A DNA stretch of 64,000 nucleotides from Pristionchus mayeri (lineage: Eukaryota; Nematoda; Chromadorea; Rhabditida; Neodiplogasteridae). A program made the translations under genes and the position numbers. Positions 42,714 through 54,406 of the stretch are shown piece by piece (positions within the stretch are counted from its first letter, which is position 1; the number at the start of each line of letters is the position of its first letter). The DNA lies in the NCBI GenBank assembly GCA_036245805.1, contig BTRK01000006.1:5869613-5933612 (forward strand), written 5' to 3'. Below the pieces are notes generated by a model that was not told the origin of the DNA, ran no database searches, and was given only the letters and a program-made list of their open reading frames with translations.

Positions 42714-43040
42714 ATAATATAATTGAGTATGTCAAAATCAATTTTGTTTTGATGGCGTGTGTCTCATATCATGAATCAAACATAATACCACCTTTGAGTG
42801 CATGTTCAAGCACCACTAGAGGGAGCATTATGATAGTGTATCAGGTGGAAATTGGCGCGAGAAGACCCAAGTATGTAGTTGTTCAATATTTTCGAAATCA
42901 GTGAACAATTTATTATTTTATTCTGTTCCGAAGTTTTAGAGTTTTAGCTAGGTAATATTTATTTTTTTCCAGATTCAAAGTAAGGATGTCGCTCAACTTA
43001 CCTGAATTGCCTAGGAACGGAGTTGATACCATTTACATAT

Positions 43041-45636
43041 ATCACGAGTATCACGAGTCAGTGGAGGTGGCCGGGGACAATTTGCAAAAAGTTTGCATTA
43101 TTTTATCCCCGTTAAGGTGGGAGACTATTCCAGACAAGAAATATTTAATTTTCTAGATCATTGGTCCCAGAGCCGGCTTTTAGGAAATTTCCGGTTTTGA
43201 AACCGGCTATGCTGTATTTCAGCTCACAGTGGAGGTAGAGAGGCAGTCTCGGGCTAAAAATTTTCGGAAAATTATTTCCAACAACTTCTATGTTCAGACC
43301 TAAGCCAAAGGATCTACGTTTAAAAAGATATGGTTTATTATGCAAATATTGGACAATAGAATAATCATGGAGCTTCAGCGAGATAGGTGTTTACGGATTT
43401 TTATTTCATAATATTGAATGTTGTGCATGTATGCATAAACAAATAAAACTATCAAGAGTTTTGAGCAAAGCACCAAAGGCGAAATTTGGCTCTGAACGTA
43501 TAAAAAATGCGATTTTTCAGAAATTTCAATTTTGATGTAATGTTGGCGCGCATAGCTCCTTAGCGAGACACCCGTATACGATTTTTTTTGGGAGGGGTGA
43601 CATTTGAACAACGGACATTTGCACAACAATTCGCCGTTCCGTTTCGATTTGACGTATAAACTTGGGCGTTGTTACATTGTAACCAGTATATGCTCGCCTA
43701 CATTTGCATATGCTATTCCTGTTACCAGGCCAACTTGAGTTTTACTCCATATCTATGTACTCCATAGGGGTTCATGGTCCAAAATTGAGAATTTGAGTGG
43801 AAAATCAATGTTAGATAACCATCAAATGCCGCAACCAATTGATCTTCATGTTACTGGTTTAGAGTATTTTATAATCTACTATAAGATCGATTGGTTGCGG
43901 AATTTGGTGATTATCTAATCACCAAATTGGTGATTAACATTGATTTTTCAAATTCTCAATTTTGGACCATGATACATAGATATGTAGCAAAACTCAAGGT
44001 CGCCTGGTAACAAGAATAGTATATGCAAATGTAGGGGAGCACATACTGGTTACAAATAACAAATCCCAAGTTTATACGTCAAATCGAAACGGAACGGCGA
44101 ATTGTTGTGCAAATGTCCGTTGTGCAAATGTCACCCCCCCCCCCCCCCGAAATTTTATTTCAAATAATAAAAGTATTGAGCCACATACATAAGCCAATAA
44201 TATTATCAAGACTTTTGAGACACACATAAAAGGCGAAATCTGGCTCTGAAACTAGATAAAATACGCTTTCTGTGAAATTTCAATACCGGATGTTTATGTT
44301 GGCACGCATAGCGCTTTTGCGAAGTACCTGTTTACTAAATTTTATTTCATATAAGTAAGGTATGGACCTCCTTACACAAATCAATAAAAAATCCAGGAAT
44401 TTTGAAACAGGCATCAGAGGCGAAATGCTACACTGAAGTTCAATAAAATGCGATTTCTTTGAAAAACTTTTTTTATGTATCTCAGCTTGCAGACGAGCTA
44501 GAGAGGTCTGGTGGGGCTCAAAAAAAATATTTCCAACAACTTTAATGTTCAGACCTAAGTCGCAGGATCTATATTTAAAAAGGTATGATCAATTATTCAT
44601 TTTATGGACAAAAAATAAAATCGTGGAGCTTCAGCGAGATATATGTTTACCGATTTTTATTTCATAATATTGAATGTTGAGCATGTATACATAAATAAGT
44701 ACAACTACCAAGAGGTTTGAGTAAGGCACCGACTGCGAAATTTGGCTGTTAAGTTAGATAGCGGAAATTACAATTTCACAGAAATCGCATTTTATCGAAA
44801 TTCAGTGCAGCATTTTGCCTCTGATGCCTGATTCAAAACTCCTGGATTTTTTATCGATTTGTGTCAGGAGGTCCATACTTTACTTATATGAAATAAAATT
44901 TAGTAAACAGGTACTTCGCAAAAGCGCTATGCGTGCCAACATAAACATCCGGCATTGAAATTTCACAGAAAGCGTATTTTATCTAAATCCAGAGCCAGAT
45001 TTCGCCTTTGGTGCGTGTCTCAAAAGTCTTGATAATATTATTCGCTTATGTATGTGGCTCAATACTTTTATTATTTGAAATAAAATTTCGTATACAGGTG
45101 TCTCGCTAAGTAGCTATGTGCGCCAACATTACATCAAAATTGAAATTTCTGAAAATTCTCATTTTTTATACGTTCAGAACCAAATTTCGCCTTTGGTGCT
45201 TTGCTCAAAACTCTTGATAGTTTTATTTATTTATGTATACATGCAGCATTCAATATTATGAAATAAAAATCCGTAAACACCTATCTCGCTGAAGCTCCAT
45301 GATTATTCTATTGTCCAATATTTGCATAATAAACCATATCTTTTTAAACGTAGATCCTTTGGCTTAGGTCTGAACATAGAAGTTGTTGGAAATAATTTTC
45401 CGAACATTTTGAGCCCGAGACTGCCTCTCTACCTCCACTGTGAGCTGAAATACAGCATAGCCGGTTTCAAAACCGGAAATTTCCTAAAAGCCGGCTCTGG
45501 GACCAATGACCTAGAATATTAAATATTTCTTGTCTGGGATAGTCTCCCACCTTAACGGGGATAAAATAATGCAAACTTTTTGCAAATTGTTCCCGGGGGT
45601 GTATGCTTTCATCCACTGACTCGTGATACTCGTGAT
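43041..45636. repeat. Long foldback element, ~2.6 kb (family Y)
   Basis: Ends ATCACGAGTATCACGAGTCA and its complement; arms of roughly 1 kb. The left arm alone carries a nested element at 43590-44148. Direct and inverted internal blocks (ATAGCGCTTTTGCGAAGTAC and others) suggest layered growth. The twin ORFs at 43145-43345 and 45322-45522 are mirror images. Confidence 0.85.
43590..44148. mobile_element. Nested hairpin element ending in a 15-base C run
   Basis: Ends GGGAGGGGTGACATTTG and CAAATGTCAC followed by 15 C (44134-44148). It interrupts the left arm of the family-Y palindrome; the right arm reads through the site without it. The interior is inverted (CGCCGTTCCGTTTCGATTTG) and shares GGTTCATGGTCCAAA with the hairpin at 53512-53951. 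Confidence 0.7.
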
Positions 45637-46431
45637 AGATCCTCGTTCCCTTTCAGAACATCTTACCGTGAATTGATAGTGCGTAATACACCTAATTATC
45701 TATGCTTCATTGCAGACAAGCTGTCAAAAGGTGAACTGAAGGTAGCTGAAAGCCGCCGTTTCAATAATTACTTCAGTATCTATCGAATGCCTTTCACAGC
45801 TTACTGACTTTGTACAGGACCTTACTATATTCGTGTCGAGTGAGACTACACTCACGCTAACATCGATTGGGCTAGATTTGCAAAATTTTGTGCGGCTCGC
45901 AATAAACATTGATTACGGCGTCGTGTCGTTGTCGCTGTCGGAAACAGAGGAATTAATTCAGGTAAATTACTAACAAAAATCATGACTTTCGCAGCAAAGT
46001 TTAGAGAAAATAGGGCCTTCCCATCCCTCTCATTCTAACTGATCTGCGAGAACTGACTAGTCCGCCTTCATTAATATTGAATTACCAATTTTAGATTGTC
46101 CACAACACAACGACAAAAATCGGTCTTAGTGTCCCGACAAGCATAGATGAAAATCACTTTCAAGTCGGTCAATATGATTTGACATCGACCATTAATACGA
46201 AGATTTTGCATCGACCATTAAGACGAAGACGACTTATTTTGCGTCATGTGGACTTTTCCTGAAATTGTTTACATTTGTCACGTCATTCCGCTCTAATTAC
46301 AATTTCTCATCTCCTAATATCTCACGAGGGACGGCTTCAAAGAAATGGTTATCTTCATATTTTTCTCGCTTTGCTGCCTTTCTGTGGCATCGTATTTTCA
46401 TGTACCTCATTTACCACCTACAATTTGTAAT

Positions 46432-46684
46432 TTAAAGGAGGAGGAAAGGCAACAATCAAGTTGTGTAGCTTTCACATGCACGGCCTAGATCTCCACAACG
46501 ATAAGAAGTTCCGAAAATTTTCACATTGATATCTCCATTACGAGCAGATCTATCGGTATTTGGCGGAGAGCCAAATCAGGGGAAGCTCAGGCAACGAGTG
46601 AGAGAGCACGCGACTTGAAGAGAGTTCTCCTCAAATTGAAACATATTTCAACCGGGCGCGCGTTTGCCTTTACTCCTCCTTTGA
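46432..46684. mobile_element. TTAA-flanked MITE (piggyBac-like)
   Basis: Same family as 5347-5598, in reverse, with ends AGGAGGAG / CTCCTCCT. The right target site reads TTGA, a single change from TTAA. Confidence 0.7.
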
Positions 46685-46762
46685 ATGATTGATTCTGCGT
46701 GCATTTTCGCCATTTATCCGGGTTAGGGAATGCGCAGAATGAGGAGAGTCGAACTCATCCAT

Positions 46763-46873
46763 TAGTGATGCCAAAACGGCGCGCGATCTCCTCGTTTCAC
46801 ACGCTCTCTCGCTCTGTCTGACCGGCGAGAGAGCGTGTGCAACGAGGAGATCGCGCGCCGTTTTGGCATCACT
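46763..46873. mobile_element. hAT-like palindromic MITE, family 1
   Basis: TAGTGATGCCAAAACGGCGC ... GGCATCACT. Flanks TCATCCAT and GTATCCAT look like a worn 8-bp duplication. Confidence 0.75.
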
Positions 46874-47544
46874 CGTATCCATATCTCTCACCATGCCACC
46901 AACATGTGTTTGTTTGCATTTATGTTTGTAATTTGTTTGCATTTGCTGCGTTATTAAATGCACGTATATCAATGCATCTGTGGCAACCATGTTTTGTGTC
47001 GAACACGGTGAACCGGAAATTGTCTTCACTTGCTCAAATTCGTAGGACTCGTAATGGCTAGCTGCTGATTGTACAGGGTCTAAAACACGTTACCCAGTAC
47101 AGTACAGCTCCTTCTTTGTATTAGCAAGGTATGTTTTCTCAAGACACACTGATTTATTGGAAGACATTACTGTACGATTTTCATATAGCCTTTCCTTTGA
47201 TATGTTGCCATTAGCATTACTGTATTCATTTTGAATGGAGCGTATTTCCAGTCAAGTCCTTTTCGGACATGTAGACCTGAACGAGAGATTCACTCCATTG
47301 CATCCTGACAAATGTTTAAATATTTTCGAAAATAGAAGCTTGGCGCGAAACTGCGCCCTCTCATCCCTCTCATACGCACCCTTGTAATATTACCATAGTT
47401 TTAGAGCCAAAGGGAAGTATGTCACTCGACTTCTGTGTACTTCCGAGGAGAGGAATTGGAAGCATCTTCTGCTACTTAGATTTCAGAACCACAATGCGTC
47501 TCAGAGAGGTATTACAAAAACAAACGTCACTATTCATATAATAT

Positions 47545-48437
47545 TAGGTTGATGCAAAAGTTTCGTTACAAGGTTAATTTAACGATTACTCGCACATGGC
47601 TTGCTCATCTCCAACAGTACTTCGGCATTATTTGAGGCACCATTCGTACACTACAACACTTGGGTTTGGTTGAATCGGTTCAGCTTCTTTCGGAAGAAAA
47701 ATGCTGGTTTACAAAAAATTGGCAAAATGTCCCATTTTTTAGTGTTATGTTCAAAACTCCATAAAAATTATACGAATTTATTGCAGCTCCTATGCTTTTG
47801 TGAAGTTAATGCATACGGGTTGACGCTTCCAGTAAACACTTGAAATTGGAATTTCAAACTCTACCAGAAAATTTGTAGGTGGAAATATGCTGATCTCGGC
47901 TTCCAAAATTCAATTTTGGGGAGCATTATGAATGTGATTATTGAATGAAGGTCAATCTTCACCAAATTTAAAAGGTAGCATCGACTTGATATGCTCTTTA
48001 ATTTTTGATAAATTAAATACGTCTAGACCCTACTCCAGAAATGCCCAGCTCGAACATGATTTTTTTCCATTTTTACGAACTCAAAATTTTTTAAATGCGT
48101 GAGGATTTTGAAAGGCGTTTTAAAGCTGATTCCGTGCACTTCAGGAATTATAATTCCTATACATCACTCTTCACAAAAATATAGTCTATGTAGATTATCA
48201 TTACTCAAAGAGTGCTGTTGCGTAAAAATGTCAATATCAGATTTCAATTTTGCGACACTTTTCATCCTACCCTGTCCGTTTATCCGATTGGTGATGGATA
48301 ATGATAGGTGCGCTATGGAGAGCACACATACACTAATAATATGCAAAAATGCATGGAAAGATTGATAAAGTCTGAAGCGAGATATAACTCAAAAAGCATC
48401 AATTTTAAAGTCGTAACGAAACTTTTGCATCAACCTA
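47545..48437. mobile_element. Mariner-like MITE 2
   Basis: TA followed by GGTTGATGCAAAAGTTTCGT, and its complement before TA at the other end. The pattern GGTTGRTGCAAAAGT is typical of mariner-type terminal repeats. No transposase. It lies in intron 1 of the F-box-like copy at 47419-51640. Confidence 0.8.
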
Positions 48438-49138
48438 ATACATCGTCACGTGCCTCAAAATAAGTATTTTTTAAACTATAATGTAACGCTACTTGACGTA
48501 TTTTTTAATTACTGCACGAAAATTTCTTTCTGTAATCTGCAGAACACTACGTTGTCAATTACTTTCCTCAAGTTCCTAGAGAAGTCTAATGACATCATTT
48601 ATTATATTAGTGATGGTTTAGTGGGAGATAACCTCTTCATGCTATTTATTAAACCCACTTTACCTGATATATGTACGATAGAGAGTGTAGAACAAACACG
48701 AGTTGATACCACGGTGTCTTCTTTTAACACACTGTCAGAGAGAATAGGAAAAGATGAGACATATGCCAGCATCGCGAACTCAGAGCCAATATTTCATCAT
48801 TTACATCTACAGGTCAGCAAGTCCACGAAGAAAGCTGTTGAAGAATATGCAGTTATCAGATTCTTGGAACTCAAAGTATACGTACGGATCCTTGTTAGCT
48901 AGACCTACATCTAATTGATAACTTTACTCCTTAGGTTAGTGACTAGAGTCTCATTCAATACTTTTCAGAAAGAAACCCCGTTACATCATGCTGATATAGA
49001 GCTTGAATTTGAAAACTCGATTGAATACACAATTTGGAGAAACTGGTTGAATGCGGGCTTAGAGCGCCTTGGGATCAGCGGATTTTCACGTTCAATTTGT
49101 TTCCCGGTAGACTTTGTAAGTACTTTTTTATGATTTAT

Positions 49139-50063
49139 CAGGTTGGTGCGAAAGTCTTGCGGTTTTTTGTGTCCGTACTTTGAACTGTCATAATTCTCTC
49201 GTCCCAAATCACAATGACTAACAAACATAGAAGTGTTTAGAGGTATGATTGTACTTTACATACACACATTTCGATCAGTCCGGTATCGCAATCAACGCAA
49301 TAAATTATGATAAACCCAATTACAATTCAATTTTCTCAATTTTTTGCATTAAACGTATTTTACTGGATATGTGTTGGCAAAATTCAAGAAACCTGCCGAT
49401 ACTGATATCTGAGAAGTATCAAGTATACTCTTTCAGAAAATATGTTTCTACTGTGTCTCGATTATGTTAGGACCGAATTACATGCTATTGAAAATATGCT
49501 GTCGATGATGGCTACATGAAACTTTTTCGGATTTTTTTGCATCGAAGACCAAGCGTACAGGCTTCACTATGAGTGCGCCATATTCACCCACCAAGAGGCT
49601 TTATTCTCAGAAAAAATATTGGCGCCTGCACCTTTCTCGTTTCAGAAAATTGGAATTTCTCATTTTTCAAAAATTTGTGAAATCAACATAAAAAATCCAA
49701 TATGTAGTCATTTACAGATCAATACATTTCTCAAAAGGATGTAACTTCGATCATCCATGAGAAAAAGTATGTGTAGGGTAAAGATGGAAGCTTCATATAA
49801 CCAGGAATTATAACCAGGAATTGAGCATTCATGCTTCAGAGGAAACAGAATATTGAGAAATGTGTCGTTTTCGATGGATAAATTTTAGTAATTTTAACTT
49901 TGTCCTGCTCTCGCCTCTCCGATTGGACAAAGCTGATAGGGTGCGCATATGAAAAAGTATCCAAGGCCTCATTATTAATTAATATACGGAAGGTCATCGG
50001 TAAAACTGAAAGGAAGATGGAAGGCAAAATATAAAAAAACCGCAAGACTTTTGCACCAACCTA
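49139..50063. mobile_element. Mariner-like MITE 3
   Basis: Ends GGTTGGTGCGAAAGTCTTGC and its complement. The right side is flanked by TA, the left by CA. It is about 920 bp with no transposase motifs, and sits in intron 3 of the copy at 47419-51640. Confidence 0.75.
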
Positions 50064-50348
50064 ATACATAATACATGTTTCTGCACAATCCTCGATAACA
50101 ACAAAAACAGTATCCGATTCCTACCTAAAGATATATTGAGAGATCACAAGCTATTTTCGTGAAAAGGATGTCGTACTATTATACTTCTGGCCTCGAAATG
50201 TTACTTCAGATACTAACCACAAGGATGGAAGTGAATGAAATTAAACAAATTCTTGTCTACTTTAAACCACGTTCTCCGAACAACCTTTCGTATGCTGAGT
50301 TTCAATGACATTCCACAAGAAATAGTGTGCATCTGGTCCGCTCATCTG

Positions 50349-50441
50349 GAGTAATGGTCTGACTCTCTTCAGTTTGCACGCTCTCTCGCCAGTCAGAGAT
50401 ACGAGATAGCATGCAAACTGAAGAGAGTCAGACGATTGCTC
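50349..50441. mobile_element. hAT-like palindromic MITE, family 2, in an exon, with exact 8-bp TSD
   Basis: GAGTAATGGTCTGACTC ... GACGATTGCTC, flanked by CTCATCTG at 50341-50348 and 50442-50449. It interrupts exon 4 of the copy at 47419-51640. Confidence 0.9.
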
Positions 50442-50660
50442 CTCATCTGGTTGCGCAGAGCGTAAGAAGTGTCGTTGTCAATACCATGAACTTAAAAGGA
50501 CATTTGTGAGTCATTTAATGAATTCAAAACGATATACCTCTTGCCGGATCCCATGTATAAATATTCAAGTTAAATATTCAATAAGTATTATTCAAGTTAA
50601 TCTCTTTACACTGTTGCCCGTTCCAGAGGAGGTTTTCGTGCACTTACGGAACGATGTAGA

Positions 50661-50725
50661 CCGACTAAGAACTAAGAACCGACTAAGACTAAGAACCGAC
50701 TAAGAACGATGTAAGAACGACTAAG
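50661..50725. repeat. Tandem CGACTAAGAAC expansion inside exon 5
   Basis: Irregular repeats of (AC)CGACTAAGA / ACTAAGAACC lie between the start of exon 5 and its end (IIVIHVNEIEQ before GTGAAC). Sister exons are 74 nt without it, so it is a local slippage expansion. Confidence 0.7.
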
Positions 50726-51048
50726 ATAATTGTGATACATGTAAACGAGATCGAACAAGGTGAACTTAAAGTACCCCTCCACCCATTTTTTTGAATTTGC
50801 GTAATGTGCCTGAACCGCAATTCCTGCGCGCCAATTCAAAAAAAATCTGTATCATACTTTAAATCGATTAGTTGATCTACGGGATAATAAAGTACCCGCG
50901 TTTGGGGAGGGGTACTTTAAAGAAGCAAAACTATGTCGTTGTCAGAATCAGTAAGCCGTATTTCACAACTTGATGATATCGTCAAAAACCTTCATATAGT
51001 TGTATTGAATACGTTAGTTCATGAGTTCATTCTCAATTTTTCGAGAAT

Positions 51049-51335
51049 AGGCTGGCGCAGTGGTTGTGTGGCAGAGTTTGTGATCGAAGGTTCATGAGTT
51101 CGACCAACGCCCGCGTCCACAGATCCACCCACACCAAGGGGGTTAAGAAATGTTGGTAGTGTGAAAAAGTCACTGTAAAGTAAATCCCCAGCCACGTGCA
51201 CACAACACGGGCGGTGAAGTCTCGCAGCAGGCCACTGGTTTCCAGGATAGGCCCCAGTTGCTACACAGACGATGGGGTGGCACAGCCCGCCTCGCGTGGA
51301 AAAGCCTAACACCTTTACCTTTACCTTACCTTTAC
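51049..51335 (+). mobile_element. tRNA-derived SINE with TTTACC tail
   Basis: The head GGCTGGCGCAGTGGTTGTGT resembles a pol III A box, with GAGTTCGACCA about 45 nt on as a B-box-like word. The body is followed by a tail of CCTTTA/CCTTACC repeats, the usual form of a tRNA-derived SINE. It interrupts exon 6 of the copy at 47419-51640. Target duplication is unclear (ATAG on both sides). Confidence 0.7.
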
Positions 51336-52165
51336 AGCATAGAAAGTTTGACAAATTGTCGATACGAATCGATTGTGGTCTCGTGTCCCAATCAGAATTC
51401 GAGAAATGATTCAGGTACTATGTGTGTATTTAGTTTTTTTCCAGATAGTTAATGACATAAACAATTTAATGATTTAAGATTCTCCATAGCACAACGGCGA
51501 TGACAGTGTTACATGCAGCTATATGTGCGGAACCAATTCAGACTCAATTCGGCCTCTATAAAAAGATCGTTACGGATATCAATCCAACCCGAACACGCAT
51601 GTTTTCGTTGATGCATCTTGAGTTACCTAGTACTTTTTGATTATTTTTTCATCTCCCTCATTCATTTTGTTCATTTAAAGTTGTATACTCCCTGGGCAAT
51701 TGATCTAATTTTCTGCCTTATTACATGCGATCAACACCGAGATTGAGACACTAGTGTATCTGTTGGTTTTTCATAAGTATCACATTTTTCGTAATCCGTT
51801 TACCTCACAATATATTTTTAAATGCAATGCTTGTTAACATATCGAATTCTTCACTCATCGTACTCCTGATGTACCAAATCGTCCTAAATGAAATGTGTTG
51901 GTTAGGCCAATTTACGCAAAATTACGTATGCTCTGTACGTTTGTGACTCCGCACACAATGCCGTAATTTGTCAATAGCGTGAATCTCAAATCGATACTTT
52001 ATCTATCACATCTCTCACACGCGCGAATTTTTACTTACCGAAATAGGGACGCAACCGCACCCTGGGCATTAAAATTTTTTTTTCGAAAATATGAATTTAG
52101 CGCGAAAAGACTCCATTGCCAGCACATCCATAATCATTGTTCATTTTTTTGAGCCAAAGGGAAGT

Positions 52166-52255
52166 ATGTCGCTCGACTTCTGTGGAATGACATGGAGAAG
52201 CATTGGGCACATATTCTGCTACTTCGATTATAGAACCACAATGGCACTCAGAGAG
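52166..52255 (+). pseudogene. F-box-like exon 1, solitary (copy H)
   Basis: A 90-nt exon, MSLDFCGMTWRSIGHIFCYF ... ALRE, before a GTATTT donor. The upstream context (GAGCCAAAGGGAAGT) matches that of exon 1 at 47419. No further exons of the family follow before opposite-strand copy I begins, so it is an orphan exon. Confidence 0.65.
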
Positions 52256-52573
52256 GTATTTTATCTCAAAATATATTCAAAAAATCGGTAAACCATACAA
52301 TTATTTTTTCCAACCTTGGGATCGAATATTGCACACTGATCTCAGCGTTTCGAATGAATATCCATGCACACCACAATGCAATATTTTCGTATGGCTTACA
52401 TATCGATCAGTCCAAGGAAAGAATCATCATTGAAGAAAGTTACGACAGTTTGCAATTTCCGGCCAAACTTTTGACCGGTAATGTTGCAAACAATATACTG
52501 AGCCCTTCCCTATAACATGTAAATATGACCGATTATGTGATCACAGGAAGCACTGTCTATCGGAATTTAAACA

Positions 52574-54406
52574 TCATTTATTGGATATTGAGAAGCGAAA
52601 AATCACGTTAAACACTTTTTCGAAGTACTCCAGATGTTGTATCGTTAATACTTGTGGTAGTTGCAGGCCTAGATTTAAATCTTCAATCGTCATATTATAT
52701 TGGCCGATTTGCCTATCTATGTGATTAGCATTCATAGACGCTGAGAATAATACTTTCGTTGTTGTGTTATGAATAATCTTAAAATTGTAGTTGATTATGT
52801 TTAATGCAAAAAACTATATACCTGAAGAAGTTCCTCTGTTTCCTCAAGCAATACTATACCACAAGTGACTTGCACAGCTAGATTTTCAAAATTGTGCATG
52901 CACAAAGATCGAACAATTGAGACTGGTGTGAGTCCATCGACAAATTCTCCAGAAATATGTCCAGCATTTTAACTTCATCAAGTTGTGAAAGCCATTCGAT
53001 GGATTCTTAAAAAAACAATTATACAATCTATTGTTATTTTAGTTCACCTTTTGTGACCTGAACAACATTGATGTAAAGGCACTTTGACCTAATTCGTTCA
53101 ATCAAATCGTTGTAAGCTCGTCTGAAAAAAATGTAGGTTATATTGTTCAATATATGTATGATTAGCTCAATGAAAAACATATAATATTATATAAATTTTC
53201 AGTTTTTTTTTCTCAAAAAAGGCCTCCCTCACAAGTTTATACTCTTCGATATTCTTGCCTCAACGGCTATTAAATAAGGAGTAACACGAAAAATAGATTG
53301 TAAATGTGGAATAGTGGTTGTCGTAGAGGAGAAAAATCCGATGATAATTCACTTTATCCGAAGTGACACATATGACGCTATCAAGAGATATGCGAATGAA
53401 AAGATCGGGCCTTAGCGCAGGCGAAAGCGCGCGTATTTGAAATGCATGCTAAAAGCAGCAACAACGAATCGCGCCTAGCTGGAATCGAACCTTCGTAAAT
53501 TGGGCCACAATTCGCTCGAAATTGGAGCTAGCATCTTGGGAGTTGTTTCATTGTTATCAGTCTGTGGTACACTACATCACCCTGATTAGATATTAAAACT
53601 ACGCGATTGTCAGTTTCACTGTAAGGGGTTCATGGTCCAAATTTAAGAAAATGAGGGGAAATTAATGGTTAGATAAACACCAAATACCCTAACTAATCGA
53701 TGTCCATGTTACTAGGTTCCATTAGTTTCTGGAGTTCTAGAATATCGATTGGTAACGGCATTTGGTATTTATCTATCCACGATTTTCCACTCATTTTCGC
53801 AAATTGGGACCATGAACACCATGAATACATAGAGGATGAGTGAAACTCATAATCGCATATTTTGCATATCAAATCAGGGTGATGTAGTGTACCACACCCT
53901 GATAACAGTAAAACAGCATCCAAGTTGCTAGCTCGAATATCCAGCGAATGGTGATCAGTTGTGCTTTTATCACCCCCCCCCCCCCCCGGCTCAGGAGTTA
54001 CCCACTTCGCTATTATCTCGATTGGTTCGGGCTGATGGGAAACATTATATCTACCTAACACGCTCATCAGAATGCATACCTTCTTATCTCTTATTCGTGT
54101 TACACCTTCTCTAATACTATCGATGATAAAGATTAAAGATTAAATAATAACGATTAATATTAGGTGGCTCACATCAACTCGAAATGCCAAACAACTGATG
54201 TTCGCAGTAAATTCTTCAACGGCTTTCTTCATGGTCTTGTTGACCGACAAATTGAAATTTTTAATAGTATAATTATTATTTTTTCATTAAAATAAATATA
54301 TATAAAGAAACAATACCTCTCTAAGTCACATTGCTGTTTGCAGATCAAGGTAGCGGAGCATGCTGCCAATTCCTTTTCTCGGTAGTCCAGAGAAGTCGAA
54401 AGGCAT
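52574..54406 (-). pseudogene. F-box-like family copy I
   Basis: Exon 1 54406-54317 (MPFDFSGLPRKGIGSMLRYL) has an in-frame TGA before the last three codons. Exon 2 is about 54241-54170 (NKTMKKAVEEF); its acceptor is TCG where the sister copy at 62386-63820 has AAG. Exon 3 and most of exon 4 are replaced by the hairpin at 53512-53951. Exon 5 is near 53118-53046 (AYNDLIERIRSKCLYI). Exon 6, about 53007-52823, lacks 4 nt relative to its sister. Exon 7 is 52777-52574 (IIHNTTTKVLFSASMNAN, longer end). Closest relative is the copy at 62386-63820. Confidence 0.7.
53512..53951. repeat. Hairpin element near a second 15-base C run
   Basis: TTCGCTCGAAATTGGAGCTAGC and its complement enclose inverted blocks (GGTACACTACATCACCCTGA). 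A C15 run lies at 53973-53987. The interior is related to the nested element at 43590-44148. It interrupts F-box-like copy I. Confidence 0.7.

Larger units (their letters stand above)
42986..46262 (+). pseudogene. F-box-like family copy F, cut by a foldback element
   Basis: The exon 1 start is at 42986 (MSLNLPELPRNGVDTI) and is cut at 43040 by the palindrome at 43041-45636. After it come exon 5 (from about 45658, TSYRELIVRNTPNYLCF), exon 6 (about 45775-45961, ending EELIQ before GTAAAT) and exon 7 (46095-46262, IVHNTTTKIGLSVP ... VGQYDL, stop). The end of exon 1 and exons 2-4 are missing. A short duplicated block occurs in exon 7 near 46190-46225 (AAGATTTTGCATCGACCATTA). Confidence 0.7.
47419..51640 (+). 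pseudogene. F-box-like family copy G, riddled with insertions
   Basis: Exon 1 47419-47508 (MSLDFCVLPRRGIGSIFCY), exon 2 from 48813 (VSKSTKKAVEEYAVIRF), exon 3 48969-49115 (YTIWRNWLNAGLERLGI), exon 4 from 50210 (MEVNEIKQILVYFKP), exon 5 about 50632-50757, exon 6 about 50965-51414, exon 7 51479-51640 (ILHSTTAMTV, stop). Insertions: a mariner-like MITE in intron 1 and another in intron 3, a hAT-like MITE inside exon 4 with exact 8-bp TSD, a tandem expansion in exon 5, and a SINE inside exon 6. Exon 4 also loses frame before the MITE. The exon order is still collinear, so one gene decayed in place. Confidence 0.75.

Noticed and set aside
43145..45522. Twin 66-aa ORFs (MHNKPYLFKRRSFGLG...)
   Set aside because: Inverted-repeat reflections; no family resemblance.
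53465..53510. tRNA-like B-box word on the minus strand (GGTTCGATTCC)
   Set aside because: No A box or stems at proper distance; chance or a very old remnant.
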